64,000 bases of DNA from Shewanella mesophila. Lineage in GTDB: Bacteria > Pseudomonadota > Gammaproteobacteria > Enterobacterales > Shewanellaceae. The notes under the pieces were generated by a model, which searched no databases, was not told the DNA's origin, and saw nothing but the letters and a program-made list of their open reading frames with translations. The position numbers and the translations under genes were made by a program. Of the stretch, positions 16,579 through 27,506 are shown piece after piece (the first letter of the stretch is position 1; every line of letters starts with the position of its first letter). The stretch lies in NCBI RefSeq assembly GCF_019457515.1, contig NZ_CP080421.1, positions 2,480,001 to 2,544,000 of the forward strand. The letters are read 5' to 3'.

Positions 16579-19266
16579 TTATAACTCTTTAAGCAGCCCT
16601 AGTGCTTCCTCTTGTTGACGGTCATTACCGTCTAATTCAACCTCTTTTAGCAATGCTTTGGCACTATCGATATCATCAATTTCGATATAGGCACGAGCCA
16701 AATCTAATTTTGCATTCACTGCATTCTCTTCGTCATCCACATCGACCATAGATGCATTGCTCATTAGATCATCCAACTCACCCATATCAACATCGAGTTC
16801 TTTATATTGATCGACATCGGTATCTTCTTCATCGGCTTCATTTAAAAGACGATCGATATCAATGAAACCGTTATCTTGCTGGAATGCACTAAGATCATGC
16901 TCATTAACAGTGCGAGCAGGCTTCTTTTTCGACTCTGCAGCATCTAATGCGGCCAAGGCTTCATCGACTGTTAAGCTATCATCATCTTCAATATCCAGTG
17001 ATAACTCATCATCTAAGTCGTCAGTTTCCTTAGTATCATCGAGATCTGAATCTGCAAGAGCGCTATCCCAATCTAGACTATGCTCGTCAGTACGCTTATG
17101 ACCTTTTAGATCATTGAAAAAACCAGACTCGGCTTTGTCTTCTTTTTTATCAACAGCTTCAAGGTCTGCAAGCAATGCATCGAGTGCGACATCGTCAGAT
17201 GAACCTTCAAGGTTAACTTCTGCAATAATCTCTTCAAGCTCAGAGTTTGCCGCATCATCGATAGCAAAAGATTCAAATTCAAGCGCTGGCTTAGCCTCGG
17301 TGGTGTTGTCTGTTACTAGCGGCTCTACATCACTATCGGCTTCACCACTTTCGCTACTCGTCATAACGTCGTCGTTATTATCGCTATCGTCAACTCCACG
17401 ACTGTCACCATGCTCTTTTGCGACGTCCGCTGCAGACAACTCATCTTCCGGTGCGATATCTGCTGTCGGTTCTGTCGCTAATCCAGCAAGTAACTCATCG
17501 ATATCATCAACAGCTGGAGATTCATTGTCATCAGACTCTAATTCAGCCGCAATTTGCGCTGCTACATCGTCACTGTTGTCAACATTAGGCTCGGTAACTT
17601 CTTCAATCAACGCATCTTCTGATTGTGCAGCTTGAGTCGATGTATCAAATTCGGCGAGTAGACTATCTAAATCCGCCTCATCAACCTCTGCATCAACGGC
17701 ATCTAACTCTGCGGCAATAGCCTCGGTTAAATCAACACTTTCATCGCTTGTTTGCTCTTCTGCCCCCATTTGAGGCAAATCAAACTCAGCTAACAGCGCA
17801 TCCAAATCTTCCTCTTCAACTTGGGGCTCTGGATCTTCTGTTTCGGCTGGCAAATCGAAATCGGTCATCATGGCGTCGAAATCAGTTTCTTCTGCCGGCG
17901 TAGTCTGCTCCTCATCTAACGAAGCCATCAAGTCATCTAAATCATTAGCCTCATCGCTCGGTGATTTGGGGGCGTCTAAATCGGCAAGTAATGAATCAAG
18001 ATCATCTTCTTGTGAGCTCTCTGCTGAATTTAGCTCCTCATCTTGCTCACCCATGGCTTCGGCCCACAGATCGTCTAGCGACTGGCCTTCTTCCTCTTCA
18101 AATGAATCCTTTTGTTGACTGTCCCCCGTATCAACAAACACATCATCAACCATATCTAGCTTATCTGAATCATCTGACAGATCGGCCTCAGGTTTTAGCT
18201 CACTGGTATCGACGCTCATTAAAGAGTCTAATGAATCGGATTCATCATCGGTATCAAGATGAACAGCAATCATCTCTTCTTCTGTAGGGGCACTAGCGCC
18301 AAGATCGGGTGTTGGATTCGTTTCAGGTGCCAGCGCTTTGCTATCTTCAACGCCCGCACCCTCTGCAGAGTGACTGCGGCGCTTAAGCGCAAGCCAAACA
18401 ATGGCCAGAAGTAGAATTGCAGGAATAGCGACCGCAAACGCTAGATATAATGGGCTATTCATTAGCGTACGCCAGTAATCACTCGGCGCTTCTTCCGTAG
18501 CAGGTTGAGTCGCCGTCGTTAGCTGCTCACGTAACAACTTAGCCTCATTTGACAGTTCGGCATTCTGCTCCTTTTGTACTAACAGTGCTTCTTCAAGTTC
18601 AGTGATGCGCCCATTTAACTCATCAATCTTGCCTTGTAACATATCAGAGTCATTTGACCCCAAATTTAACTTATCTTGTGCTCGCGCTAATTCATCGGTT
18701 AACGACAAGTTGCGCGCTTGCTGTGCTTCTAACTTGACAGTTAACTCTTCCAGCTGTTTTTGAGTTTCAACACCGACAAGAACTGGCGCGTTATCAACCT
18801 TTGCTGGCGGTTGGTTCGTGGTGGCTTGCTCGGCTTTTGTGGGAGTCTCTTTCTCTGCTGCGGCAACATTCTTAGCTTGTTGCCAGCCTTTATCATTACG
18901 CTGAGCTTGCTGCTTTGCAAGACTATTGGGGATCGCCGCCATCACCTCTTTAGAGGGAATAAGCAATATCATGCCCCTCTCAAGACTATTGTAATTATCA
19001 CTGGTAAAGGCGTGTGGATTGGCATCATAAATAGCTGCCATCACTTGATAAATAGTGACACTGGCATCGGGTCTCATTTTCTGAGCGATACTCCAGAAGG
19101 TATCGGCTGAAGTCGTCGGCCCATACTGGCGCAACGTTTGACGACTTTCGCCATCTGGTCCTGTAATTTTAAGCGGCTCAGCCGCAGATAAAATTCCCGA
19201 TGTTGATGCAAGGATCACGAGTGCGCTGGCTAAGAGACCAACAAGATGCGATGTGCGAAAGTTCAT
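16579..19266 (-). CDS. fimV: FimV/HubP-family polar organiser protein
   Basis: An 895-residue envelope protein. A signal peptide (about residues 1-28) is followed by a periplasmic LysM-like domain (DTFWSIAQKMRP to LERGMILLIPSKE), a coiled-coil segment, a membrane helix near 285 (YLAFAVAIPAILLLAIVWLAL) and a very acidic cytoplasmic part with repeated DLDSLLAEFD-like blocks. The C-terminal FimV domain (LDLARAYIEIDDIDSAKALL) is TPR-like. Relatives act as polar landmarks for type IV pili, flagella and chemoreceptors (FimV in Pseudomonas, HubP in Vibrio and Shewanella). The start with AAAGGGAAG eight bases upstream is preferred to an ATG 15 codons earlier because it places the signal peptide first. 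Confidence 0.92.
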   Translation of the reverse strand: MNFRTSHLVGLLASALVILASTSGILSAAEPLKITGPDGESRQTLRQYGPTTSADTFWSIAQKMRPDASVTIYQVMAAIYDANPHAFTSDNYNSLERGMILLIPSKEVMAAIPNSLAKQQAQRNDKGWQQAKNVAAAEKETPTKAEQATTNQPPAKVDNAPVLVGVETQKQLEELTVKLEAQQARNLSLTDELARAQDKLNLGSNDSDMLQGKIDELNGRITELEEALLVQKEQNAELSNEAKLLREQLTTATQPATEEAPSDYWRTLMNSPLYLAFAVAIPAILLLAIVWLALKRRSHSAEGAGVEDSKALAPETNPTPDLGASAPTEEEMIAVHLDTDDESDSLDSLMSVDTSELKPEADLSDDSDKLDMVDDVFVDTGDSQQKDSFEEEEGQSLDDLWAEAMGEQDEELNSAESSQEDDLDSLLADLDAPKSPSDEANDLDDLMASLDEEQTTPAEETDFDAMMTDFDLPAETEDPEPQVEEEDLDALLAEFDLPQMGAEEQTSDESVDLTEAIAAELDAVDAEVDEADLDSLLAEFDTSTQAAQSEDALIEEVTEPNVDNSDDVAAQIAAELESDDNESPAVDDIDELLAGLATEPTADIAPEDELSAADVAKEHGDSRGVDDSDNNDDVMTSSESGEADSDVEPLVTDNTTEAKPALEFESFAIDDAANSELEEIIAEVNLEGSSDDVALDALLADLEAVDKKEDKAESGFFNDLKGHKRTDEHSLDWDSALADSDLDDTKETDDLDDELSLDIEDDDSLTVDEALAALDAAESKKKPARTVNEHDLSAFQQDNGFIDIDRLLNEADEEDTDVDQYKELDVDMGELDDLMSNASMVDVDDEENAVNAKLDLARAYIEIDDIDSAKALLKEVELDGNDRQQEEALGLLKEL

Positions 19267-19400
19267 CAATTCTTCCCTTTCAAGCGGTGTAATGCTGCCA
19301 TTTGACAGCATGCTTTAGGCAATTGTATTTATTGAGATTACTATAAACTAGAATTTACCGCCCTGCTACTATTCACAATTCAAAAACAAGTGATAACACA

Positions 19401-19428
19401 AAAAAAGCCTGCAAAGTGCAGGCTTTTT
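19401..19428. terminator. Bidirectional terminator between asd and fimV
   Basis: A stem AGCCTGC/GCAGGCT with loop AAAGT, with an A run on the left and TTTTT on the right. It lies about 30 bases past the asd stop on the minus strand. Confidence 0.88.
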
Positions 19429-19456
19429 CAACTAAGGCTTTAATATCGACCCAATA

Positions 19457-20473
19457 CTAATAGTAGTCTCTAATCAATACTTCGGCGATCTGCACACTAT
19501 TCAGTGCAGCACCTTTTCTAATATTATCAGAGACTACCCACAAGTTGATGCCGTTGGGATGAGAGATATCTTTACGTACACGACCGACATATACCGGATC
19601 TGTGCCTGCAGAATCGGTTACCGCAGTAGGGTACTCCTCATCAGACTCAAACAACTCAACCCCTTCAGCTCCGCGCAACACAGCTTTAACATCATCCGCA
19701 TCGACAGCTTGTACTGTTTCAATATGCACAGCCTCAGAGTGGCCATAGAACACTGGAACGCGAACCGCCGTTGGGTTAACCACGATTTGATCGTCGCCAA
19801 AAATCTTCTGGGTTTCCCACACCATCTTCATCTCTTCTTTGGTGTAGCCGTTATCCATAAAGACATCAATTTGTGGCAATACGTTAAACGCGATTTGCTT
19901 AGGGTAAACCTGAGGTTCAACGGGTAAGCCTTGTAGCAACTTAGCACATTGGCTCGCCAACTCTTCAATTGCTTCTTTGCCCGAACCAGATACCGATTGG
20001 TAAGTTGCGACGTTGATACGCGAAATACCAAACGCATCATAAATTGGCTTCAGTGCAACCAACATCTGAATCGTTGAACAATTGGGGTTAGCAATAATAT
20101 TACGATTACGGAAATCAGCAATCGCTTGTGGATTCACTTCAGGCACGACAAGGGGGACATCGATGTCATATCTAAAGTGAGAGGTATTATCGATAACGAC
20201 ACAACCATGCTCAGCGGCAATCGGAGCCCATTTAGCCGATACATCTCCACCAGCAGAGAAGAAACCAATTTGAGCTTGAGACCAGTCAAAGGTATCAACG
20301 TCCAAAATTTCGACCTGTTTACCGTGGAACGTGACTGTATCGCCAGCGCTGCGGCTGCTGGCCAGTGGGTACAAATTCGCGACGGGGAAGTTACGCTCTT
20401 CGAGGATCTCAATCATTGTTTGACCCACGGCTCCCGATGCACCTAATACGACTACGTTATATTCCTGCGACAT
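19457..20473 (-). CDS. asd: Aspartate-semialdehyde dehydrogenase
   Basis: A 338-residue enzyme that makes aspartate semialdehyde for lysine, threonine, methionine and diaminopimelate. The N-terminal NADP-binding loop VVLGASGAVGQTM and the active-site cysteine in NPNCSTIQ are present, as is SAGGDVSAKWAP. The start two bases after the pdxB stop is chosen because MSQEYNVVVLGASG fits the family; an upstream start would add 14 residues encoded inside pdxB. In E. coli this position holds usg, an Asd-like paralogue without known activity. Here the catalytic Cys is present, so an active enzyme is likely. Confidence 0.92.
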   Translation of the reverse strand: MSQEYNVVVLGASGAVGQTMIEILEERNFPVANLYPLASSRSAGDTVTFHGKQVEILDVDTFDWSQAQIGFFSAGGDVSAKWAPIAAEHGCVVIDNTSHFRYDIDVPLVVPEVNPQAIADFRNRNIIANPNCSTIQMLVALKPIYDAFGISRINVATYQSVSGSGKEAIEELASQCAKLLQGLPVEPQVYPKQIAFNVLPQIDVFMDNGYTKEEMKMVWETQKIFGDDQIVVNPTAVRVPVFYGHSEAVHIETVQAVDADDVKAVLRGAEGVELFESDEEYPTAVTDSAGTDPVYVGRVRKDISHPNGINLWVVSDNIRKGAALNSVQIAEVLIRDYY

Positions 20474-20475
20474 AA

Positions 20476-21606
20476 TTACAGACCGACTCCTGAAAAACCT
20501 AATTTGAACAACCAATCTACATCAGAACCAGCGTTATTGGCTAGCCTTAACGCACTAAATTCACGTCTGTGTTTGTGATTTTTTCTCATAAGGTCAAACC
20601 CGTTGTTATTTAGGAAGCGTTTACGGAAAACTTCATCGTCATCGCGAAGGTCATAAACCAGCCTCACTAAGCTTAATAACGCCTTTTCATCTGGCACATC
20701 AATAGGCGAAAGCTGATGACTCCATAACGCTGGTAATAAGTTATCCATCGACTTGTCGGGGGTCTTACCTAGCTTATGCATCAAAGATTGATAAAGCATG
20801 AAGGTACCGCGCGCCTTACCTTCGAGACTATATCCAGCAATATGCGGCGTAGCGATTTCAACATAGGGCACTAACTCAGCGATGGGATTGGGTTCTCCCT
20901 CCCAAACGTCAAGCACCACTTTGATATCTTCACGATATTGCTTAACCGCGATCAATGCGCGATTATCTATCACCTCTCCGCGACAGCAGTTAAGTAGCCA
21001 ACACCCTGGCATCAGACTCGCCAATCGCTTTTCGTCAAATAGATACCACGTCGGGTAATCGCCTGTTTTCGTCAGCGGTACATGCAATGAAATCACATCA
21101 CAGCGAGCAATTAGTTCATCCAAATTGACAAAATCACGCTTATCATTACTCTGTGCTAACAAGGGATCATGTAGCAATGTCTTAACACCATAGGCCTCAA
21201 GGCATTTTTGCAATGCTGAACCCGTATTTCCCGCACCAACAATACCGACTGTTTTATCGATTAAGGCTTGTTCAAATCGACGAGCCAACTCTAACATTGC
21301 AATGAAGGCATATTCCCCCACTGCCTTAGCATTACAACCTGGAGCATTGGTATAGGTGATATTGCGCTGAGTTAAATAATCTTGATCCAGATGATCTAAA
21401 CCGATTGTGGCACTGCCCACAAAGAGCAGTTTATTGTTTAGACTTAAAAGTTGCTGATTAACCTTAGTAACAGAACGCACCAGTAACACGTCGGCATCAC
21501 TGACCTGCTTTGCAGATAAGCTACGACCATCGATTAGTTCAACCTCCCCCATATCGGCAAAAAGGGCTTCAACATAAGGCATGTTCTCATCAGCTAGAAT
21601 TTTCAT
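20476..21606 (-). CDS. pdxB: Erythronate-4-phosphate dehydrogenase
   Basis: A 376-residue D-2-hydroxyacid dehydrogenase of the pyridoxal phosphate pathway. It begins [16 protein letters not shown], as PdxB does. The NAD-binding [19 protein letters not shown], the catalytic region DVWEGEPNP and ATPHIAGYS are all seen, and the C-terminal PdxB dimerisation domain is present. The second ATG is chosen because GAG stands six bases upstream and the homologues begin MKIL. It reads into asd with a two-base gap, so these two are an operon. Confidence 0.95.
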   Translation of the reverse strand: MKILADENMPYVEALFADMGEVELIDGRSLSAKQVSDADVLLVRSVTKVNQQLLSLNNKLLFVGSATIGLDHLDQDYLTQRNITYTNAPGCNAKAVGEYAFIAMLELARRFEQALIDKTVGIVGAGNTGSALQKCLEAYGVKTLLHDPLLAQSNDKRDFVNLDELIARCDVISLHVPLTKTGDYPTWYLFDEKRLASLMPGCWLLNCCRGEVIDNRALIAVKQYREDIKVVLDVWEGEPNPIAELVPYVEIATPHIAGYSLEGKARGTFMLYQSLMHKLGKTPDKSMDNLLPALWSHQLSPIDVPDEKALLSLVRLVYDLRDDDEVFRKRFLNNNGFDLMRKNHKHRREFSALRLANNAGSDVDWLFKLGFSGVGL

Positions 21607-21662
21607 CAACATCTCAAATATATAGAAAGGGCTAATGCTATTTTGCCTGAAAACCCAGAGAC

Positions 21663-21691
21663 AAAAAAGGAGCCCTGAAGGCTCCTTTTTT
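21663..21691. terminator. Bidirectional terminator downstream of ndk
   Basis: A perfect six-base stem GGAGCC/GGCTCC with loop CTGAA, between six As and six Ts. It lies past the ndk stop and before pdxB, both on the minus strand. Confidence 0.92.
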
Positions 21692-21714
21692 ATATTAACT
21701 GCGACACGCTCAAA

Positions 21715-22146
21715 TTAACGAGTACGTGGGCAAAGCTCTTCAGTGCTGAAGAAGTACGCAATTTCACGTTCAGCAGACGCTACAGAGTCTGAACCGTGAG
21801 CAGCGTTTTCATCGATGCTTTGCGCGAAATCGGCGCGGATTGTACCAGGAGCAGCTTCGGCTGGGTTAGTTGCACCAAGGATATCACGGTGAGCTAGAAC
21901 TGCGTTTTCGCCTTCTAACACTTGAACCATGATTGGACCTGAAGTCATGAACTCAACAAGTGCACCAAAGAAAGGACGCTCGCTGTGCTCTGCGTAGAAA
22001 CCTTCAGCTTGCTCTTGGCTTAGGTGAACCATTTTAGAAGCGATGATTTTAAGGCCAGCTGTTTCAAAACGGTTGTAGATAGCACCAATGTTGTTTTTAG
22101 CAACTGCATCAGGCTTGATGATAGAAAAAGTACGTTCGATAGCCAT
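21715..22146 (-). CDS. ndk: Nucleoside diphosphate kinase
   Basis: A 143-residue enzyme that balances NTP pools by phosphate transfer through a histidine. It begins [18 protein letters not shown], and the phospho-acceptor histidine is in NAAHGSDS near residue 117. Length equals that of E. coli Ndk. It lies downstream of the ISC operon on the same strand but about 170 bases away, with its own terminator. Confidence 0.97.
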   Translation of the reverse strand: MAIERTFSIIKPDAVAKNNIGAIYNRFETAGLKIIASKMVHLSQEQAEGFYAEHSERPFFGALVEFMTSGPIMVQVLEGENAVLAHRDILGATNPAEAAPGTIRADFAQSIDENAAHGSDSVASAEREIAYFFSTEELCPRTR

Positions 22147-22319
22147 GTTCTAGCTTCCTTTAATAAACAGGTTTTTAAAAATTCGCGCGGATTATACGAA
22201 ATAAAATGATAAAAACCTACCTTTAAAGCATGACGAATGAGAGATTAGTCTCACAGAGACCATTTCCTATGGCGAACCAACTCATACTTTTAGCGTAAAA
22301 ACATCTATTGAAGTGCTTG

Positions 22320-22514
22320 CTAATCGTACTCATTAATCCAACAGAGCTGAATGGCCTCCAAAATTCGCTCATTACAATGGCCAAGATCGTCATCAAACTC
22401 CTCAAGTGCGACAATCCAATCATACAAATCGGTAAATCGAACCTGGCTTGGATCGACATCTGGATGCGCTTCTAATAGCGATAACGCAATATCGAGAGAA
22501 TCTATCCACTTCAT
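22320..22514 (-). CDS. iscX: IscX (YfhJ), iron-sulfur cluster assembly modulator
   Basis: A 64-residue acidic protein matching IscX: KWIDSLDIALSLLEAHPDVDPSQVRFTDL in short runs, then EEFDDDLGHCNERILEAI. IscX binds IscS and iron and tunes cluster assembly. It is the last ISC gene here. The gene has two adjacent ATGs; the second is chosen because GGAG is six bases before it and only three before the first. A fdx terminator separates it from ferredoxin, so part of its expression may be independent. Confidence 0.93.
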   Translation of the reverse strand: MKWIDSLDIALSLLEAHPDVDPSQVRFTDLYDWIVALEEFDDDLGHCNERILEAIQLCWINEYD

Positions 22515-22594
22515 CATCTACTCCGTAAAACAACCATGCCATAGTCTTGAGCATAGTCCCTTCATTATTTCTGCGCACAAAAAAGTATCACATA

Positions 22595-22620
22595 CAAAAA
22601 AGCCAGTCGTCATGACTGGC
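22595..22620 (-). terminator. Terminator downstream of fdx
   Basis: On the minus strand, GCCAGTC/GACTGGC form a seven-base stem with a five-base loop, followed by TTTTTTG. It lies between fdx and iscX, so iscX transcription from the ISC promoter would need read-through. Confidence 0.85.
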
Positions 22621-22648
22621 GTTAATTTAACCCTTAGTGGCGGCGCTT

Positions 22649-22984
22649 TTATCCTTCACTCACCATATTGATGGTGTATTTAGGAATATCAACCACCAAA
22701 TCACAATCAGGCACACGAGACTGACATGATAATCGACTCTCAGGCTCTAAGCCCCAGGCCTTATCAAGCATATCATCTTCGAGCTCGTCACTCTCTTCTA
22801 GCTCGTCGAACCCTTCACGGATAATCACATGACAAGTCGTACAAGCACATGACTTTTCACATGCATGCTCAATATGAATACCGTTGCGCAGCGCTACATC
22901 TAAAACCGTTTCGCCTTGCTGTGCTTCTACTACCGCCCCATCTGGACACAACTCTTCGTGGGGTAAAAAAACTATTTGCGGCAT
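22649..22984 (-). CDS. fdx: ISC-system [2Fe-2S] ferredoxin
   Basis: A 111-residue adrenodoxin-type ferredoxin. The cluster cysteines lie in EHACEKSCACTTCHVI and again in RLSCQSRVPDC. It gives electrons to cluster assembly on IscU. It starts nine bases after hscA, within the operon iscRSUA-hscBA-fdx. Acidic stretch ELEESDELEDD is typical of the family. Length equals that of E. coli Fdx. Confidence 0.97.
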   Translation of the reverse strand: MPQIVFLPHEELCPDGAVVEAQQGETVLDVALRNGIHIEHACEKSCACTTCHVIIREGFDELEESDELEDDMLDKAWGLEPESRLSCQSRVPDCDLVVDIPKYTINMVSEG

Positions 22985-22992
22985 ATCGTTAC

Positions 22993-24855
22993 CTATATAT
23001 TGTCAACCGACTGGCCTTTAAGAGCCAACCGAATAGAATTATCCATACGTTTTGCAGCGAAGGTTTGACTCGCGTCATCGAGTGCTTCAATCGCTTTTTC
23101 AATTGCATTAACATCACTCTGCGCCGCTGTTTGCGCAAGATGAGCCATGCCTTGTTCAATCGCTAGCGCTTCACTAGGCGTCAAAAGTTCGCTGTCTTTA
23201 GTTAATGCAGCAGACAATGACTCTAAGACTCGCGCCGCTTCTACTTGCTGCTCGGCAAGCATACGACGCTCAATATCTTCTTTAGCGTTAGCCATTGAAT
23301 CTTTCAGCATAGTACCAATCTCTTGATCGGTAAGACCAAAAGATGGTTTCACCTGAATTGTCGACTGTACACCTGAAGATTTTTCCATCGCGGTAACGCT
23401 AAGCAAGCCATCGGCGTCAACCTGAAAAGTCACCCGAATATGCGCAGCACCTGCCGCCATTGGAGGGATACCTTTTAAGGTAAAACGAGCCAGCGAGCGA
23501 CAATCGGCGACTAACTCACGTTCACCTTGGACGACATGGAATGCCATCGCAGTTTGACCATCTTTGAAAGTCGTAAACTCTTGCGCTCTGGCCACCGGTA
23601 TTGTCGTGTTACGAGACACGACTTTCTCAACTAACCCACCCATGGTTTCGATACCCAAAGAGAGCGGAATAACATCAAGCAGCAACAGATCTGACTCAGG
23701 CTTGTTACCCACTAAAATATCAGCTTGAACCGCCGCGCCAATGGCAACGACGCGATCAGGATCGATTGAAGTCAGCGGCTTTTTACCGAAAAAAGCTTCC
23801 ACTTTTTCACGCACCAAAGGTACCCGAGTAGAACCACCCACCATCACGGTTTCTAGCACTTCGTCTGACTTAATGCCCGCGTCACGCAGCGCACGACGGC
23901 AGCTGGCTATGGTCTTTTTAACCAAGGGCTCGATAATTTCATCAAACTGCGCCTTAGTCACCTCTAACTCAAACGGCTTTCCACCAGTAAGTACAAGCTT
24001 AGCGACGACACTATCATTTGATGTTAGCTGCTCTTTAACGCGGCGACTTTCAATCAACAAGGCGCGGCGCTCTTGGGAAGTTAAACTGTCTAAGTTCCAG
24101 CTCTGTTGTAGATGCTTTGCTAACTCATAATCAAAATCATCGCCACCAAGGGCAGAATCTCCGCCCGTTGCCATCACTTCAAATACACCTTTGTTCAGAC
24201 GCAAGATAGAGATATCAAATGTACCCCCACCTAAGTCATAGATGGCGATGATCCCTTCTTGACCAGAATCGAGTCCATAGGCAATCGCGGCGGCGGTGGG
24301 CTCGTTGAGTAAACGCAGCACCTTAATGCCTAACAGGCCCGCGGCATCCTTGGTTCCTTGACGCTGAGCATCATCAAAATAGGCTGGCACTGTGATCACT
24401 ATGCCTTCAAGCGAACCGCCTAAGGTTTTTTCTGCTCGCTCTACTAGAGGTTTTAAAATCTCTGCAGAAATTTGCACCGGATTAAACTGACCACCTGCGG
24501 TGTTAAAAAGCGGTAATCCATTTTCACTGGCAGAGAACTCATAAGGCAATGAGGTTTCTTGAGCTTGGATGTCATTCAGACTACGACCCATAAAACGCTT
24601 GACCGACACCACGGTATTTAACGGATCTTGAGCGGAATAACGCTCAGCCTCAACACCCACTTGCACGCCATTCTCAGTAAAGCGCACAACCGATGCTAAT
24701 GCGTGTTTATCGGTTTCATCAGGCAGGGTATCGGCCACACCGCTACGCACTGCGGCCACTAAAGAGTTGGTGGTACCTAAATCGATACCGACAGCTAACC
24801 TGTGTTGATGGGGCGCTGCGCTTTGTCCGGGTTCAGCAATCTGCAAAAGTGCCAT
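22993..24855 (-). CDS. hscA: Fe-S assembly chaperone HscA (Hsp70 family)
   Basis: A 620-residue specialised Hsp70. The N-terminal ATPase domain shows [26 protein letters not shown] and [13 protein letters not shown]; a substrate-binding domain follows. HscA with HscB binds the LPPVK loop of IscU and drives cluster release using ATP. The start [17 protein letters not shown] matches E. coli HscA and has GGA five bases upstream; an in-frame start 15 codons earlier is not family-like. Confidence 0.97.
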   Translation of the reverse strand: MALLQIAEPGQSAAPHQHRLAVGIDLGTTNSLVAAVRSGVADTLPDETDKHALASVVRFTENGVQVGVEAERYSAQDPLNTVVSVKRFMGRSLNDIQAQETSLPYEFSASENGLPLFNTAGGQFNPVQISAEILKPLVERAEKTLGGSLEGIVITVPAYFDDAQRQGTKDAAGLLGIKVLRLLNEPTAAAIAYGLDSGQEGIIAIYDLGGGTFDISILRLNKGVFEVMATGGDSALGGDDFDYELAKHLQQSWNLDSLTSQERRALLIESRRVKEQLTSNDSVVAKLVLTGGKPFELEVTKAQFDEIIEPLVKKTIASCRRALRDAGIKSDEVLETVMVGGSTRVPLVREKVEAFFGKKPLTSIDPDRVVAIGAAVQADILVGNKPESDLLLLDVIPLSLGIETMGGLVEKVVSRNTTIPVARAQEFTTFKDGQTAMAFHVVQGERELVADCRSLARFTLKGIPPMAAGAAHIRVTFQVDADGLLSVTAMEKSSGVQSTIQVKPSFGLTDQEIGTMLKDSMANAKEDIERRMLAEQQVEAARVLESLSAALTKDSELLTPSEALAIEQGMAHLAQTAAQSDVNAIEKAIEALDDASQTFAAKRMDNSIRLALKGQSVDNI

Positions 24856-24917
24856 ATCTATCCAACTTAAAAAATAAAGGCTCAATAAATATTGAGCCAA
24901 TCAACAATTAATCGCAC

Positions 24918-25439
24918 CTAAAAAAGGGCATCTTCGGCTCTAGCAAGTTCATCTTGTAATTTTGCCATAAATTTCATCTTACGTATAAGATCCGCTGCAT
25001 CTTGCAACTCGCTAGGCTGGTCACTACCAATCAGTTGACTCATTTGTACGGTTATCTGAGCTTGATAGTCAGAAAAAGAGTGGTGTAATTGATCGATTAA
25101 TTCGTCAGGATCATCTGAGTGCTTTATATCTTCAAGAGACTCACGCCATTCCATCTGTTGCATTAAAAACTGGGTGTCTTTAACCGTAGTGGACTCGTCT
25201 CTCAGATCAATGCCCTTCAGGCTGAGCATATGTTCAGCACGTGAAATAGGATGTTTCAGCGTGTTATATCCATCATTGACCTGCGCAGTTCGCTGCACCG
25301 CAATACGCTTATCTTGCGCACTGGCATTGGCAAACTTATCTGGATGAACTGTCCTTTGCAGATCGCGGTAGCGTTCTGACAACAGGACAGTATCGATATC
25401 ATATACTGGCGCTAAACTAAACAACTCAAAGTAGTTCAT
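24918..25439 (-). CDS. hscB: Fe-S assembly co-chaperone HscB
   Basis: A 173-residue J-protein. The N-terminal J domain begins [16 protein letters not shown] and has the HPDKF motif near residue 32 that stimulates HscA ATPase. The C-terminal three-helix domain binds IscU. The start is chosen from homology with E. coli HscB (MDYFTLFGL); a longer reading frame would extend into iscA. It lies between iscA and hscA. Confidence 0.96.
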   Translation of the reverse strand: MNYFELFSLAPVYDIDTVLLSERYRDLQRTVHPDKFANASAQDKRIAVQRTAQVNDGYNTLKHPISRAEHMLSLKGIDLRDESTTVKDTQFLMQQMEWRESLEDIKHSDDPDELIDQLHHSFSDYQAQITVQMSQLIGSDQPSELQDAADLIRKMKFMAKLQDELARAEDALF

Positions 25440-25456
25440 GTATTTAGATTCGGTAG

Positions 25457-25780
25457 TTAGACTGTGAAGCTTTCGCCGCAGCCACACTCCCCTTTTGCGT
25501 TAGGATTATTGAACTGAAACCCTTCGTTAAGGCCTTCTTTAACGAAGTCCAACTCAATACCTTGGAGGTAAATAAAGCTTTTAGCATCGATAATGATTTT
25601 AACATCATCAATATCAAACACTTCATCATCGGCATTCAGATCATCAACAAACTCAAGTACGTAAGCCATACCTGAACATCCAGAGGTCTTTAGACCCAAA
25701 CGTAATCCAACACCTTTTCCACGGCTAGCTAAAAAGCTTTTTACCCTTTCAGCCGCCGCAGGAGTCATCGTTATTGCCAT
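25457..25780 (-). CDS. iscA: A-type iron-sulfur carrier IscA
   Basis: A 107-residue HesB/IscA protein. The three conserved cysteines are in LKTSGCSGM and the C-terminal GECGCGESF. It carries iron or [4Fe-4S] clusters to target enzymes. It begins [17 protein letters not shown] and lies 14 bases after iscU in the operon. Confidence 0.97.
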   Translation of the reverse strand: MAITMTPAAAERVKSFLASRGKGVGLRLGLKTSGCSGMAYVLEFVDDLNADDEVFDIDDVKIIIDAKSFIYLQGIELDFVKEGLNEGFQFNNPNAKGECGCGESFTV

Positions 25781-25794
25781 TTTAACTCCGAATA

Positions 25795-26178
25795 TTACTG
25801 CTCGTGCTTAGACTTATAGTCTTCTAACGCTGCTTTAATCGCATCTTCTGCCAAAATAGAGCAGTGGATCTTCACAGGCGGTAATGCAAGCTCTTCAGCA
25901 ATATCCGTATTTTTAATCGCTCGCGCTTCGTCGACAGTTTTGCCTTTAACCCATTCAGTAACCAGCGAACTTGACGCTATCGCGCTACCACAACCATAAG
26001 TTTTAAACTTAGCATCTTCGATAATACCGTTTTCGTCGATTTTAAGTTGTAACTTCATCACGTCGCCACACGCAGGTGCGCCAACCATACCTGTCACTAC
26101 TGATGGGTCATTTTTATCAAATGAACCTACGTTACGTGGGTTCTCATAATGATCTATTACTTTTTCACTGTAAGCCAT
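25795..26178 (-). CDS. iscU: Iron-sulfur cluster scaffold IscU
   Basis: A 127-residue scaffold on which clusters form. The three ligand cysteines appear in [18 protein letters not shown] and KIHCSILA. The LPPVK motif recognised by HscA stands just before the last cysteine. Length and sequence are close to E. coli IscU. It is 38 bases after iscS. Confidence 0.98.
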   Translation of the reverse strand: MAYSEKVIDHYENPRNVGSFDKNDPSVVTGMVGAPACGDVMKLQLKIDENGIIEDAKFKTYGCGSAIASSSLVTEWVKGKTVDEARAIKNTDIAEELALPPVKIHCSILAEDAIKAALEDYKSKHEQ

Positions 26179-26216
26179 GATTATGCTCCATTCGCTCTAT
26201 TCGTTTATTAGTCGGA

Positions 26217-27431
26217 TTAATGATGTGCCCATTGCACTTTCGATAGGTCGACACCATCTTTGAACATCTCCCAAAGTGGAGACATCTCCCTTAAGTGACC
26301 AATAGACTTAGTAATGGTCTCTATCGCATGGTCAATCTCTTCTTCGGTTGTAAAACGGCCGATTGAGAAACGGATTGAACTGTGCGCCATTTCGTCATTC
26401 AATCCTAATGCTCGAAGCACGTAACTTGGCTCCAAACTCGCTGACGTACAGGCCGAACCTGAAGAAACAGCAAGATCTTTAAGGGCCATCATTAATGATT
26501 CACCCTCAACAAAGTTGAAGCTGACATTCAGGCTACCGCAATATCTTTGCTCTGCATCACCATTGATATAGGTTTCTTCAATATGCTTGATACCATCCCA
26601 CAATCTGTCACGTAAGCGACGAATACGGGCGTTATCGGTTTCCATATCTGATTTTGCTATCGCTGCAGCTTCCCCCATACCAACAATTTGGTGTGTCGCT
26701 AGGGTACCACTGCGCATTCCGCGTTCGTGTCCACCACCGTGCATGGTCGCTTCTAAGCGAATACGAGGCTTGCGGCTAACATAAAGTGCGCCAATTCCTT
26801 TAGGCCCATACATCTTATGGGCTGAAATTGACATCAAATCGACTTTAGTTTTTTGCAAATCGATAGGTAACTTACCGACACTTTGTGCACCATCGACGTG
26901 GAAAATCACTTTCTTTGCGCGGCAAAGTTCACCAATCGCATCGATATCGTGGATCACACCAATCTCGTTATTCACATGCATAAGACTCAATAAAATTGTA
27001 TCTTCACGCATTGCTGCTTCAATCTTCTCGAGCGGGATAATACCGTTTGCAGCTGGCTCAAGATAGGTCACTTCATAACCTTCACGCTCCAATTGGCGGC
27101 AGGTATCAAGCACAGCTTTATGCTCAGTCTTACTCGTGATGATGTGCTTGCCCTTTTTATGATAAAAATGAGCAACGCCTTTGATCGCTAGGTTATCAGA
27201 CTCAGTCGCACCCGATGTAAATACGATCTCTCTTGGATCGGCGTTAATGAGTTCTGCAACCTGATTACGGGCTATATCAACAGCCTCTTCAGCCTGCCAG
27301 CCATAACGGTGCGAACGCGATGCTGGGTTACCAAAAATGCCGTCCATTGTTAAACATTGCATCATTTTCTCTGCAACACGAGGATCAACTGGCGTTGTTG
27401 CAGCATAATCTAAATAGATAGGAAGCTTCAT
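26217..27431 (-). CDS. iscS: Cysteine desulfurase IscS
   Basis: A 404-residue PLP enzyme that takes sulfur from cysteine for Fe-S clusters, tRNA thiolation and cofactors. The PLP lysine is in [10 protein letters not shown], and the active-site cysteine is in [17 protein letters not shown] on the mobile loop. The start [18 protein letters not shown] matches E. coli IscS; the longer reading frame begins inside the iscR-iscS gap. It is second in the ISC operon. Confidence 0.98.
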   Translation of the reverse strand: MKLPIYLDYAATTPVDPRVAEKMMQCLTMDGIFGNPASRSHRYGWQAEEAVDIARNQVAELINADPREIVFTSGATESDNLAIKGVAHFYHKKGKHIITSKTEHKAVLDTCRQLEREGYEVTYLEPAANGIIPLEKIEAAMREDTILLSLMHVNNEIGVIHDIDAIGELCRAKKVIFHVDGAQSVGKLPIDLQKTKVDLMSISAHKMYGPKGIGALYVSRKPRIRLEATMHGGGHERGMRSGTLATHQIVGMGEAAAIAKSDMETDNARIRRLRDRLWDGIKHIEETYINGDAEQRYCGSLNVSFNFVEGESLMMALKDLAVSSGSACTSASLEPSYVLRALGLNDEMAHSSIRFSIGRFTTEEEIDHAIETITKSIGHLREMSPLWEMFKDGVDLSKVQWAHH

Positions 27432-27506
27432 CTCACACTCCGTACTTTGGGTCACATAGCGACCGCTTACCACGTACAAATAAAAAATATAAATAACAAA
27501 GTTAAC

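Noticed and set aside
16862-18287. Long plus-strand reading frames (79 to 173 residues, serine-rich) opposite fimV
   Set aside because: They are the complement of the acidic, repeat-rich fimV coding region; Asp/Glu codons read backwards give few stops and Ser-rich nonsense. No ribosome site or domain is seen.
19559-20446. Frames on both strands overlapping asd
   Set aside because: asd has full catalytic motifs in its own frame; the others are shadows with no known domain.
22223-22459. 78-residue minus-strand frame overlapping iscX
   Set aside because: IscX in the other frame has a clear family match; this one has none.
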